From Actinomycetes bacterium (GTDB lineage Bacteria; Actinomycetota; CADDZG01; JAHWKV01), in contig JAJCYF010000069.1 in NCBI GenBank assembly GCA_029263035.1, positions 1-26,201 of the forward strand: a DNA stretch of 26,201 bases. Reading direction: 5' to 3'. Below, piece by piece: positions 1 through 7,760 of this stretch. Under the pieces are notes generated by a model that saw only the letters and a program-made list of their open reading frames with translations, ran no database searches and had not been told where the DNA came from. Position numbers and translations under genes: made by a program. Within the stretch, counting starts at the first letter, position 1; the number at the start of each line of letters is the position of its first letter.

Positions 1-2322
1 GGCGACCTGCACATGGGCCACGTCGAGAACTACACCATCGCCGACGCCATGGCCCGCTACTGGCGGATGCGGGGACACGCGGTCATGCACCCGATGGGGT
101 ACGACGCCTTCGGCCTGCCGGCCGAGAACGCCGCCATCAAGCGGGGGACCCACCCAGAGGAGTGGACCCTGGCCAACATCGCCAAGATGCGGTCCTCTTT
201 CCTGCGTCTGGGCTACTCCTACGACTGGGGCCGGGAGGTCATCAGCTGCCTCCCCGACTACTACAAGTGGAACCAGTGGATCTTCCTGGAGATGTTCAAG
301 CGGGGGCTGGCCTACCGCAAGACCTCCCCGGTCAACTGGTGCCCGGTCGACAAGACCGTGCTGGCCAAAGAGCAGATCTCAACCGGCGTCTGCTGGCGCT
401 GCGGCTCGGTGCCGGAGATCCGCGATCTGACCCAGTGGTTCCTGAAGATCACCGACTACTCCGACCGCCTGCTGGACGACATGGACCAGCTGGACTGGGC
501 CGAGTCGCTGCTGACCATGCAGCGCAACTGGATCGGGCGCAGCCAGGGGGCCGAGGTGGTCTTCAAGCTGCAGGTCGACGGCTCGGACGAGCAGATCGAC
601 TTCCCGGTCTTCACCACCCGCCCCGACACGCTGTGGGGCGCAACGTTCTTCGTCCTGGCCGCCGAACACCCGGCCGCCGCTGGCATGGTCAAGGGCACCG
701 ACCAGGAGGCTCCGTTCACCGAGTACGTCACCGAGGTCCGCCGCCAGACCGAGATCGAGCGGCTGGGGGCAAGCAAGGCCAAGGGAGGCATGCGCCTGCC
801 TGCGGTAGCCATCAACCCGGTCAACGGCGAGCAGATTCCGGTCTACGCCGCCGACTACGTCCTGATGGGCTACGGGACCGGAGCGATCATGGCGGTCCCG
901 GCGCACGACCAGCGCGACTTCGACTTCGCCCGCCAGCACGACATCCCGATCCGGGTGGTGGTCCAGCCCGACGGCAGCGAGCCGCTGGACGGGGACACCC
1001 TAACCGAGGCGGTCCCCGGTACCGGCGTGCTGGTCAACTCTGGCCCGTTCACCGGCACCCGGGTCGACCCGCATACCCAGGACGGAATCGTCGACGTCAT
1101 CGCCTGGCTGGATGACCAGGGCAAGGGCAACCGCCAGATCAACTACCGCCAGCGCGACTGGCTGGTCTCCCGCCAGCGCTACTGGGGCACGCCGATTCCG
1201 ATCATCCACTGCCCTAAGTGCGGCGAGGTCGCGGTGCCGGAGCAGGATCTGCCGGTGCTGCTGCCGCCCCAGGCCGACTACACCCCCACCGACGACGCGG
1301 TCAGCCCGCTGGCCAACAACTCCGATTTCGTCAACGTCACCTGCCCGGAGTGCGGGGGAGTGGCCCGCCGGGAGACCGACACGCTTGACACGTTCTTCGA
1401 CTCCTCGTGGTACTTCCTGCGGTACTGCGACCCCAAGAACCCCGACGCCATCTTCGAGCCGGCCAAGGTCGCCGCCTGGGGACCGGTCGACAACTACTTC
1501 GGCGGCGTCGAGCACGCGGTCATGCACCTGATCTACGCCCGCTTCTTCACCAAGTTCTTCAAGGACATCGGGATGCTCGACTTCGATGAGCCGTTCCTTC
1601 GCCTGTTCAACCAGGGCCACGTCTCATGGGACGGCAAGGAGATGAGCAAGTCGACGGGCCACGTGATCGAAGCCTCCAAAACCATCGATGCCTACGGCGC
1701 CGACTCCGCCCGCACCTTCATCCTGTTCTCCAGCCCCCCGGCCGCCGATTACGACTTCCCGGCGGACGGTTTCGGAGAGATCGGCCGGGTGGCGCACAAC
1801 TGGCTGTCCCGGGTGTGGCGCATCCTTGAGGAGCCGTCCGCCGATCCGGTCCCAGAGGCCCTGAACCGCCAGGTCCACCGGGCGGTCAAGGGGATCACCG
1901 CCGACATGGAGGAGTTCGGGCTGAACACCGCCATCGCCAAGATGATGGAGCTGGTCAACGCCTTCTCCAAGCACGGCGGGCCGGTGCCCCGGGAGGCGGC
2001 CGAGACGATGCTAAAACTGCTGTCACCGATCGCCCCGTTCCTCACCGAGGAGCTGTGGCACCGCTACGGCAACCAAGGCTCGATCCACACCGAGGCCTGG
2101 CCCGCCTACGACGAGGATCTGGCTGCGGTCGAGAAGGTGACGATGGTCATCCAGGTCAACGGCAAGGTCCGGGACAAGGTGGAGGTCGCGCCGGAGATCT
2201 CCAAGCAGGAGATGCAGGCGCTGGCGATGGGCAGCGACCGGGTGAAGGAGTTCCTGGACGGAAACGAGCCGCTGAAGGTGATCGCGGTCCCGCCGAAGCT
2301 GGTGAACCTGGTGGTCCGTTAG
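1..2322 (+). CDS. leuS: Leucyl-tRNA synthetase, 5'-truncated by window edge
   Basis: Class I aminoacyl-tRNA synthetase that charges tRNA-Leu with leucine in the cytoplasm and edits mischarged products. The frame is open from the first base; 773 residues are visible, so a few dozen N-terminal residues lie outside the window (bacterial LeuRS is usually above 800). The ATP-binding HIGH motif appears as HMGH at visible residues 4-7. The KMSKS loop appears as KEMSKS at about 546-551. The CP1 editing insertion contains the TTRPDTLWGATF segment. CxxC pairs (CWRC, CPKC, CPEC) are consistent with zinc-binding insertions. The C-terminal anticodon-binding and tail region ends in a VNGKVRDKVEV segment typical of LeuRS. 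Codon use is strongly G/C-ending and sets the host pattern for the window. The next gene starts about 50 bp downstream with no visible terminator between them. Confidence 0.97.
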   Translation, partial: GDLHMGHVENYTIADAMARYWRMRGHAVMHPMGYDAFGLPAENAAIKRGTHPEEWTLANIAKMRSSFLRLGYSYDWGREVISCLPDYYKWNQWIFLEMFKRGLAYRKTSPVNWCPVDKTVLAKEQISTGVCWRCGSVPEIRDLTQWFLKITDYSDRLLDDMDQLDWAESLLTMQRNWIGRSQGAEVVFKLQVDGSDEQIDFPVFTTRPDTLWGATFFVLAAEHPAAAGMVKGTDQEAPFTEYVTEVRRQTEIERLGASKAKGGMRLPAVAINPVNGEQIPVYAADYVLMGYGTGAIMAVPAHDQRDFDFARQHDIPIRVVVQPDGSEPLDGDTLTEAVPGTGVLVNSGPFTGTRVDPHTQDGIVDVIAWLDDQGKGNRQINYRQRDWLVSRQRYWGTPIPIIHCPKCGEVAVPEQDLPVLLPPQADYTPTDDAVSPLANNSDFVNVTCPECGGVARRETDTLDTFFDSSWYFLRYCDPKNPDAIFEPAKVAAWGPVDNYFGGVEHAVMHLIYARFFTKFFKDIGMLDFDEPFLRLFNQGHVSWDGKEMSKSTGHVIEASKTIDAYGADSARTFILFSSPPAADYDFPADGFGEIGRVAHNWLSRVWRILEEPSADPVPEALNRQVHRAVKGITADMEEFGLNTAIAKMMELVNAFSKHGGPVPREAAETMLKLLSPIAPFLTEELWHRYGNQGSIHTEAWPAYDEDLAAVEKVTMVIQVNGKVRDKVEVAPEISKQEMQALAMGSDRVKEFLDGNEPLKVIAVPPKLVNLVVR

Positions 2323-2342
2323 CGCGTTTTCCCGCTAATTGC

Positions 2343-2357
2343 GAATCATTCTCATTC
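2343..2357. promoter_or_regulatory. Zur/Fur-like operator over the znuA promoter
   Basis: The 15-bp sequence GAATCATTCTCATTC is an imperfect palindrome (10 of 15 positions self-complementary, outer arms GAAT/ATTC). It resembles the AT-rich palindromes bound by Zur and Fur in actinobacteria. A possible -10 element (TATCGT, 2362-2367) lies just downstream, and the znuA ATG at 2375 falls about where transcription would start, so the operator would sit in the -35/-10 spacer. A zinc-loaded Zur would be expected to block transcription here; that role is inference from the site and the genes it precedes. Confidence 0.5.
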
Positions 2358-2374
2358 CGGTTATCGTGCGACTC

Positions 2375-3238
2375 ATGAGACGCCCGATCGCCCTTGCCCT
2401 CTCCGCCCTTCTGCTCGTCGTCCTCGCCGCCTGCGGGGGTGATTCCGAGGAGCCGGATGACTCCCGCCGGTCCATCGTCACGGCTTTCTACCCGCTTACC
2501 TTCGTCGCCACCGCCGTGGCCGGGGACGAGGCGGACGTCAGCAGCATCACCCCGGCCGGGGTGGAGCCCCACGACCTGGAACTGACCGCATCGCAGGTCC
2601 GCCGGGTCAGCGAGGCCGACCTGCTGATATACATCGGACAGGGGTTCCAGCCGGCGCTGGACCGCCTGGTTCCCGAGGTGGCCAACACCCTCGACGTGCT
2701 GACCGTCCGGCCCCCCGGTGTGCGCGCGGACGACCCCCACATCTGGCTGGATCCAAGCCTCATGGTCGGGATGACCGGCACCGTGGTCTCTGCGATCAGC
2801 AGGGTCGATCCGGCCAACGCCGAGACCTACCGGGAGAACGGCGACGAGCTGATCGCCCGGATCAACGGCCTGGACGACGACTTCTCCAACGGCCTTTCAA
2901 GGTGCGAGCGGCGGACGATAGTCACCACCCACGAGTCGTTTGGTTACCTGGCGGACCGGTTCAACCTGGAGCAGGTGGGTATCGCCGGTATTGACCCAGA
3001 CCAGGAACCGTCGGCCCGCCGGCTGAATGAGGTGGCGGAGATAGTCCAGGACAACGGCATAACCACAATCTTTTTCGAGACCCTGCTTCCCGAGGACCTG
3101 GCGGACACAGTGGCTGCGGAGACCGGAGCCGAGACCGCGGTGCTCGACCCGCTGGAGAGCCCGCCGGCAACCGGTGACTACATCTCGGCAATGCGGGCCA
3201 ACCTCTCCGGCCTGCGGACGGCCCTGGACTGCCGGTGA
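2375..3238 (+). CDS. znuA: Zinc ABC transporter substrate-binding lipoprotein (ZnuA family)
   Basis: Cluster A-I metal-binding lipoprotein that captures Zn (possibly Mn) outside the membrane and delivers it to the ZnuB permease. The N-terminus from the ATG at 2375 has a basic start, a hydrophobic stretch and a lipobox LAAC with Cys20 as the lipidation site. Likely metal ligands are His66 (VEPHDLEL), His122 (DDPHIWLD) and His186 (TTHESFGY), plus an acidic residue near DPDQEPS; this is the usual His3-Asp/Glu layout. No long His-rich loop is present. A TTG 36 bp upstream is in frame, but the ATG gives the better signal peptide. No ribosome-binding site precedes the ATG, and a -10-like element lies 8 bp upstream, so the transcript is probably leaderless. 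The stop overlaps the start of the ATPase gene by 4 bp. Confidence 0.92.
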   Translation: MRRPIALALSALLLVVLAACGGDSEEPDDSRRSIVTAFYPLTFVATAVAGDEADVSSITPAGVEPHDLELTASQVRRVSEADLLIYIGQGFQPALDRLVPEVANTLDVLTVRPPGVRADDPHIWLDPSLMVGMTGTVVSAISRVDPANAETYRENGDELIARINGLDDDFSNGLSRCERRTIVTTHESFGYLADRFNLEQVGIAGIDPDQEPSARRLNEVAEIVQDNGITTIFFETLLPEDLADTVAAETGAETAVLDPLESPPATGDYISAMRANLSGLRTALDCR

Positions 3239-3990
3239 ACGCCGCTACTGTTGCCGAGCTCACAAACGTCAACGTTGCACTGGGCCAGCAGGAGGTCCTC
3301 AAGGGCCTCAGCCTGACCCTGAGCCCGGGGCAGTTCGTGGCGCTGCTGGGCTCCAACGGCTCGGGCAAGACCACTCTGGTGCGGGCACTGCTCGGGCTGC
3401 TGACCCTTGGCTCAGGCGAGATCCGGCTTTTCGGGACGCCGCTCAACCGCTTCAAGGAGTGGAGAAGGATCGGGTACGTCCCCCAGCGGTTTGGCGCCAC
3501 CTCCGGGGTGCCGGCGACGGTTGAGGAGGTGGTTTTGACCGGGCGCATCTCGGTCGCCCGCCGGATGCGTGGCTTCTCGTCGACCGACCGGCAAGCGGCC
3601 CTCAAAGCCCTCGAGGCGATGGGCCTCGCCGACGTCCGGAAGCGACGCGTTTCCCACCTGTCGGGCGGCCAGCAGCAGCGGGTCCTGATTGCCCGGGCCC
3701 TGGTGAACGAGCCGGACTTCCTGCTGCTCGACGAGCCGGTGTCCAGTGTCGACCTGGAGAACCAGGAGTTGTTCGCCCAGACCCTCGAGCGGCTTTCCGA
3801 TAGCAAGGCGTCGGTACTGCTGGTGGCGCACGCCCTGGGGGCGATGGAGACGCTGGTGGACCGGACCGTGGTCCTGGATCAGGGCAGGGTGGCCTACGAC
3901 GGCCCCCCGAGCGCCGAGTTCCAGGACGACCACGCCCACCATCACCCGCCCGGTGTCCTGCACACCGGCGGCCTGCCCCGGGAACGCTGA
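3235..3990 (+). CDS. znuC: Zinc ABC transporter ATP-binding protein (ZnuC family)
   Basis: Cytoplasmic ATPase subunit that powers metal import through ZnuB. It is 251 residues long with a Walker A GSNGSGKT near residue 39, a Q-loop at YVPQRF, the ABC signature LSGGQQQR, a Walker B LLLLDEP and an H-loop histidine in VAHALG. The C-terminus is histidine-rich (DDHAHHHPPG), which often occurs in zinc or nickel transport ATPases and may bind metal; that last point is inference. The GTG start overlaps the znuA stop as GTGA, indicating translational coupling. The next gene begins immediately after its stop, so the three genes form one operon. Confidence 0.93.
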   Translation: MNAATVAELTNVNVALGQQEVLKGLSLTLSPGQFVALLGSNGSGKTTLVRALLGLLTLGSGEIRLFGTPLNRFKEWRRIGYVPQRFGATSGVPATVEEVVLTGRISVARRMRGFSSTDRQAALKALEAMGLADVRKRRVSHLSGGQQQRVLIARALVNEPDFLLLDEPVSSVDLENQELFAQTLERLSDSKASVLLVAHALGAMETLVDRTVVLDQGRVAYDGPPSAEFQDDHAHHHPPGVLHTGGLPRER

Positions 3991-4809
3991 GTGGAGCTTT
4001 TGGGCCTGGAGTTCATGCGGCGCGCCCTGCTGGCCGCCCTCATAGTCGGGATTACGGCTCCCTCCATCGGGGTGTTCCTGGTGCAGCGGCGCCTGGCGCT
4101 GATGGGCGACGGCATCGGGCACGTCGCCTTCATGGGGGTGGCGGCCGGACTGTTCCTGGGGACCTCCCCGGTCATCACCGGAATCGTCGCCGCCTCACTG
4201 GCCGGTGCCGGCATCGAGGTCCTCCGGGAGAGGGGCCGCACCGCCAGCGACGTCGCCCTTGCGCTGATCTTCTACGGTGGTATCGCCGGCGGTGCGCTGC
4301 TGGCGTTCAAGTCGGGTGAGTCCAGCAAGGTGCTGGGCTACCTGTTCGGCTCGGTGCTGACCGTGAACAACCAGGAGCTGGTCATCCTGGGAGTTTCCGG
4401 GGTTGCGGTGCTGGCGACGGTCCTGCTCTGGCGCAAGGAGCTGTTCGCGGTCTGCTACGACGAGGAGGTGGCCCGGGTATCCGGACTTTCCGTGCGCCGG
4501 TTCAACTTCTTGATGGCGCTGGCTGCGGCGGTGACGGTAGGCGTGACCATGCGGGTGGTCGGGATCCTGCTGGTGTCGGCGATGCTGGTGCTCCCGGTGG
4601 CGATTGTGCAGCAGCTGTCCAACAGCTTTAGAACCACCCTGCTGGGCAGCATGATTCTGGGCGGAATTCTCGGGGTGGGAGGCGTGCTGCTGGCCTACCG
4701 CCTGGACACCTCGCCGGGCGCTACCATCGTGCTGCTTGCCATCGCCACCTTCTTCGCTGCGGCTACCGCGGCGCAGGTGTTATCCCGCAAGAGAGCCCTA
4801 CCGGCCTGA
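3991..4809 (+). CDS. znuB: Zinc ABC transporter permease (ZnuB family)
   Basis: Integral membrane permease of the ABC-3 family, 272 residues, with about seven or eight hydrophobic segments. Typical family segments are LVQRRLALMGDGIGHVAFMG near the N-terminus and RVVGILLVSAMLVLPVAIVQ in the second half. It would form a dimer carrying zinc across the membrane with ZnuC and ZnuA. The GTG start directly follows the TGA of znuC with no spacer, so translation is probably coupled. The gene ends 5 bp before the convergent penicillin-binding protein gene, and no terminator hairpin was found in that gap. Confidence 0.93.
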   Translation: MELLGLEFMRRALLAALIVGITAPSIGVFLVQRRLALMGDGIGHVAFMGVAAGLFLGTSPVITGIVAASLAGAGIEVLRERGRTASDVALALIFYGGIAGGALLAFKSGESSKVLGYLFGSVLTVNNQELVILGVSGVAVLATVLLWRKELFAVCYDEEVARVSGLSVRRFNFLMALAAAVTVGVTMRVVGILLVSAMLVLPVAIVQQLSNSFRTTLLGSMILGGILGVGGVLLAYRLDTSPGATIVLLAIATFFAAATAAQVLSRKRALPA

Positions 4810-4814
4810 CCAGC

Positions 4815-7127
4815 TCAGCCCCCGACCTCACAGAACGGAAAGCAGGGGCCGAACTTTTCCTCGCTGGGCGGCGGATCCGGCTTCCTTTGATCCGGGACCG
4901 CCGGCCGGGGGGCCGGGGGAGGCTGCGGCTGCGGGGCGGGAGGTGCGTCGGCGATCAGATCGCGGTTCGCGGGAGGGTTCGACTCCTCCTGTGTTGATTC
5001 TCCGGCGGCCGCCAGCTCGACCGGCCCGGTGGGCTCCGGTTCCTCCGGCTTGGGGGCCTCGGCCAGCGTCGCCGTGGGCTGCCCTCCGCCGTAGTTCGTA
5101 ACCACCCCCTCCAGCTTGGGCTTGTTGAAATCTGCAGACGGCGTGCCCTTCACGGCAGTGGTCATGAACCGGCGCCAGATCGTTGCCGGGAGTGAGCCGC
5201 CGGTAACCTCGGTTCCCCGGACATCGGTCATCTCCTTGATGGAGCCGTCCTCTCCCGGCGCATATCCCATCCAGACGACCGCGGTGAGGTTCGGGGTGTA
5301 CCCGGCGAACCAGGCATTGGCGTGGTTCTGGGTGGTGCCGGTCTTGCCGGCTGCCGGCCGCCCGATCTTCGCTCCGGTGCCGGTTCCGTACCGTACGTTC
5401 TGTTCAAGCACGAAGTTGATGGTGTCGGCCACGTTGCGTTCGATTGCCGGCTCGACCTTGGGCGCAGCCTCCACCAGAACTTTGTCGTTGGGCTGGGTGA
5501 TCTTGACCACCGAGATCGGGTCCGGCCGGTTTCCCCTTTGGGCAAAGGTCGTATAGGCCCGGGCCATCTCAAGGGGAGTGACATCGGTGGTCCCGAGCGC
5601 CAGGGCGCAGCCGGCGTCCGACTTGGGAATTTCAATGCCCGCCCGCCCGGCCGTCTCGATGAACTTGGAGGGCGTGACCACCCGGTTCATCATCTCGGCG
5701 TACACCGTGTTGACCGAGCTGGTCGTGGCTCCGGTGACGTTCAGGCTGCCGAAGGAGGCGTTTTCAAAGTTGGAGACCTTCCAGGGGGAGCCGTCCTTGT
5801 TCCGGCACCGGCCGGAGGTGATCTCGGTGGGCGAGGCCCCGGAGAAGGTGGACTCCAGGGACTTGCCGCTGGAGAGGAAGGCGGCAAGTGCGAAGGGCTT
5901 GAAGGCGGACCCCGCCTGCCGGCCGCCGCCGGTCCGGGCGCCGTCGGCGGCGAAGTTGAATCCCCGGGAGCGGGCGATGCTGTCGACGTCCCTGCCCCCG
6001 ACCATCGCTTTGATCTCACCCTGCGGCCCCATGGCCACCAGGGCCGCTTCCGGGTCGTCCGGCTGGTTGACGACGGCGCGCACGGCATCCTCGGCCGCAG
6101 TCTGCATGTCCAGGTCCAGCGTGGTGGAAATCGTCAGCCCCCCTCGCAAGATCTGGGCGTCGGTCAGGCCGAACTCGCTCCCGAGATTTCGTCTGACGTA
6201 CTCCAGGAAGTAGCCCGCCCGGGCGGATTCGACCTCAACCGAGACCCCGGGTTTGAACTGTTCGGCCAGAACCTCTTTTTTCGCCGTCCTTCCCTGCGGC
6301 TCGGTGATGGTCCCGGCTTCGACCATCGAGTCGATGACCTGGTTCCGCAGGTTGGTGGCGTCCCTGGGGTTTTCGTCGATCTGGAACAACTCGGGTGCCC
6401 GGATAACGCCGGCCAGGTAGGCCGCCTGCCCGACGGTCAGGTCGGCTGAGGGGACCTTGAAGTAGGTCCGGGCGGCCGCCTCGGCCCCGTAGGCGCCGCG
6501 GCCGAAGTAGACGGTGTTGAGGTATCCCTCCATGATCTGGTCCTTGCCCAGCTCCTGCTCGATCTGAATGGCCAGGAAGGCCTCCTTGACCTTGCGGGTA
6601 AGGGTGCGCTCGCGGCCGATGGAGGGGAAGACGTTCCTGACGTACTGCTGGGTGATGGTGGATCCGCCCTGCCTGATGCCGCCGCCGGCAAAGTTGGTAA
6701 AGGCCGCCCGGACGATGCCCTTGTAGCTCATCCCCTTGTGCTGGAAGAACTCGCGGTCCTCAGCAATCAGCACGGCACTTCGCAGGTGCTCGGAGATGTC
6801 GTTGAGGTCGACCACCGTGCGATCCTCCTCGCCGTGCAGGGTGGCGATCAGCCGCCCGTCGGCCGCCAGGACCCGGGACGATTGGGCCTGGGGAGCTACC
6901 TCCGGGACGCTGAAGTTGGCCAGCCAGAGGACGGCCAGCACGCCACCCAGCAGGCTAACTGCGGCCGATGCCGCGGCCCAGGGCCATCGCTCACGCACCT
7001 TCCCGATGAAGCTGCGAGGGTCGTTGCGGAACCTGCGAACCGCCTCCGATCCCAGCAGGCTTCGCGCCAGGATCACCCACTCGGGGGCGCGGGGCGTAAC
7101 AGTCGCGGGCTTCATCGCAATCTTCAC
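4815..7127 (-). CDS. Class A penicillin-binding protein (bifunctional transglycosylase/transpeptidase)
   Basis: Builds and cross-links peptidoglycan at the outer face of the membrane. Numbering is from the GTG at 7127 (770 residues); an ATG four codons in, at 7115, has a better-placed AGGTGA ribosome site and is an equally good start. A cytoplasmic stretch of about 45 residues precedes a transmembrane helix at about 49-70. The glycosyltransferase (GT51) domain carries the catalytic Glu123 in AEDREFF and the GGSTITQQ and GYLNTVYFG motifs. The transpeptidase domain has the nucleophile in SAFK (Ser407, Lys410), SVN at 471-473 and KTGT from Lys595. After about residue 690 the tail is rich in Pro and Glu with no PASTA repeat, and it ends in a short Cys-containing segment. 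The gene is convergent with znuB and divergent from the SRPBCC gene. Confidence 0.93.
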   Translation of the reverse strand: MKIAMKPATVTPRAPEWVILARSLLGSEAVRRFRNDPRSFIGKVRERWPWAAASAAVSLLGGVLAVLWLANFSVPEVAPQAQSSRVLAADGRLIATLHGEEDRTVVDLNDISEHLRSAVLIAEDREFFQHKGMSYKGIVRAAFTNFAGGGIRQGGSTITQQYVRNVFPSIGRERTLTRKVKEAFLAIQIEQELGKDQIMEGYLNTVYFGRGAYGAEAAARTYFKVPSADLTVGQAAYLAGVIRAPELFQIDENPRDATNLRNQVIDSMVEAGTITEPQGRTAKKEVLAEQFKPGVSVEVESARAGYFLEYVRRNLGSEFGLTDAQILRGGLTISTTLDLDMQTAAEDAVRAVVNQPDDPEAALVAMGPQGEIKAMVGGRDVDSIARSRGFNFAADGARTGGGRQAGSAFKPFALAAFLSSGKSLESTFSGASPTEITSGRCRNKDGSPWKVSNFENASFGSLNVTGATTSSVNTVYAEMMNRVVTPSKFIETAGRAGIEIPKSDAGCALALGTTDVTPLEMARAYTTFAQRGNRPDPISVVKITQPNDKVLVEAAPKVEPAIERNVADTINFVLEQNVRYGTGTGAKIGRPAAGKTGTTQNHANAWFAGYTPNLTAVVWMGYAPGEDGSIKEMTDVRGTEVTGGSLPATIWRRFMTTAVKGTPSADFNKPKLEGVVTNYGGGQPTATLAEAPKPEEPEPTGPVELAAAGESTQEESNPPANRDLIADAPPAPQPQPPPAPRPAVPDQRKPDPPPSEEKFGPCFPFCEVGG

Positions 7128-7181
7128 CTACCCCCGGAGCCCGGCCGGCAACCGCAGGCGGGCGCTAACAGGGTTTTACAA

Positions 7182-7207
7182 GGATTCGCAAAATGCCCAT
7201 CGGGTAA
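7182..7207 (+). promoter_or_regulatory. Possible alternative-sigma (SigB-like) promoter
   Basis: A GGGTAA box at 7202-7207 lies about 38 bp before the start codon of the SRPBCC gene. A GGATTC at 7182-7187 stands 14 bp upstream of it, loosely matching the GTTT-N(13-16)-GGGTA pattern of actinobacterial general-stress promoters. A TTTACA at 7175-7180 could be a housekeeping -35, but no -10 sits at the right distance from it. The match is suggestive only. Confidence 0.3.
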
Positions 7208-7245
7208 ATACCTAGGTGACCGACAACAACACTGAAGGAGGACAT

Positions 7246-7701
7246 ATGTCCACAGTAGAAGAGTCGATCGAAGTCAAGGTCCCGGTACGGACCGCTTACA
7301 ACCAATGGACCCAGTTCGAGAGCTTTCCGTTGTTCATGGAGGGCGTCGAGCAGGTAAAACAGCTATCGAACGACACCCTGCGGTGGGTAGCGGAGATCGG
7401 CGGCAAGAAGGAAGAGTGGACCGCCGAGATCACCGAACAACACCCCGACCATCGGGTGGCGTGGACCAGCCGGGAGGGCGCCCGCAACGCAGGGGCCGTG
7501 ACCTTCCACAAGCTGGGCGAGAACGAGAGCAAGGTCATGCTCCAGCTTGAGTACGAGCCCGAAGGGGCGCTCGAGACCGCCGGAGACGCGGTGGGGCTCG
7601 TAAGCAAACGGGTCAAGGGAGACCTTGAGCGCTTCAAGGAGTTCATCGAATCCCAGGGAGGCCGGACCACCGGCGCCTGGAGAGGCGAGATCAAGAACTA
7701 A
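7246..7701 (+). CDS. SRPBCC-fold (START/cyclase-dehydrase-like) protein
   Basis: Small soluble protein of about 151 residues with the family pattern: an N-terminal ESIEVKVPVRTAYNQW strand-helix, then FESFPLFMEGVEQV, a central WTAEITEQ strand, RVAWTSREG, and a long C-terminal helix (GDLERFKEFIES). These proteins have a helix-grip fold with a hydrophobic pocket for lipids or other small molecules; the ligand cannot be inferred. The ATG at 7246 is chosen because a near-perfect GAAGGAGG ribosome site ends a few bases before it; an in-frame GTG ten codons upstream lacks one. The gene is monocistronic, diverges from the penicillin-binding protein and ends at a strong terminator. Abundant stress-related expression would fit the possible SigB-like promoter, but that is inference. 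Confidence 0.85.
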   Translation: MSTVEESIEVKVPVRTAYNQWTQFESFPLFMEGVEQVKQLSNDTLRWVAEIGGKKEEWTAEITEQHPDHRVAWTSREGARNAGAVTFHKLGENESKVMLQLEYEPEGALETAGDAVGLVSKRVKGDLERFKEFIESQGGRTTGAWRGEIKN

Positions 7702-7705
7702 ATAG

Positions 7706-7751
7706 CGTTTGGAAACCAAACGGCGGCCCCCCGAAAGGGGGGCCGCTTTTT
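7706..7751 (+). terminator. Tandem hairpins ending in a Rho-independent terminator
   Basis: Two perfect hairpins lie back to back just after the SRPBCC stop codon. The first has arms CGTTTGG and CCAAACG around an AAA loop (7706-7722). The second has a 10-bp stem GCGGCCCCCC/GGGGGGCCGC around a GAAA tetraloop (7723-7746) followed by a run of five T. The second is a textbook intrinsic terminator, unusual in so GC-rich a window. It also separates this gene from the convergent DUF3494 gene, whose stop is 10 bp further on. Confidence 0.92.
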
Positions 7752-7760
7752 ATGGGTGTC

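Noticed and set aside
5322..6449. Long plus-strand open frame opposite the penicillin-binding protein
   Set aside because: It is Gly/Arg-rich, lacks any motif and is antisense to a motif-complete gene; such frames are expected in high-GC DNA.
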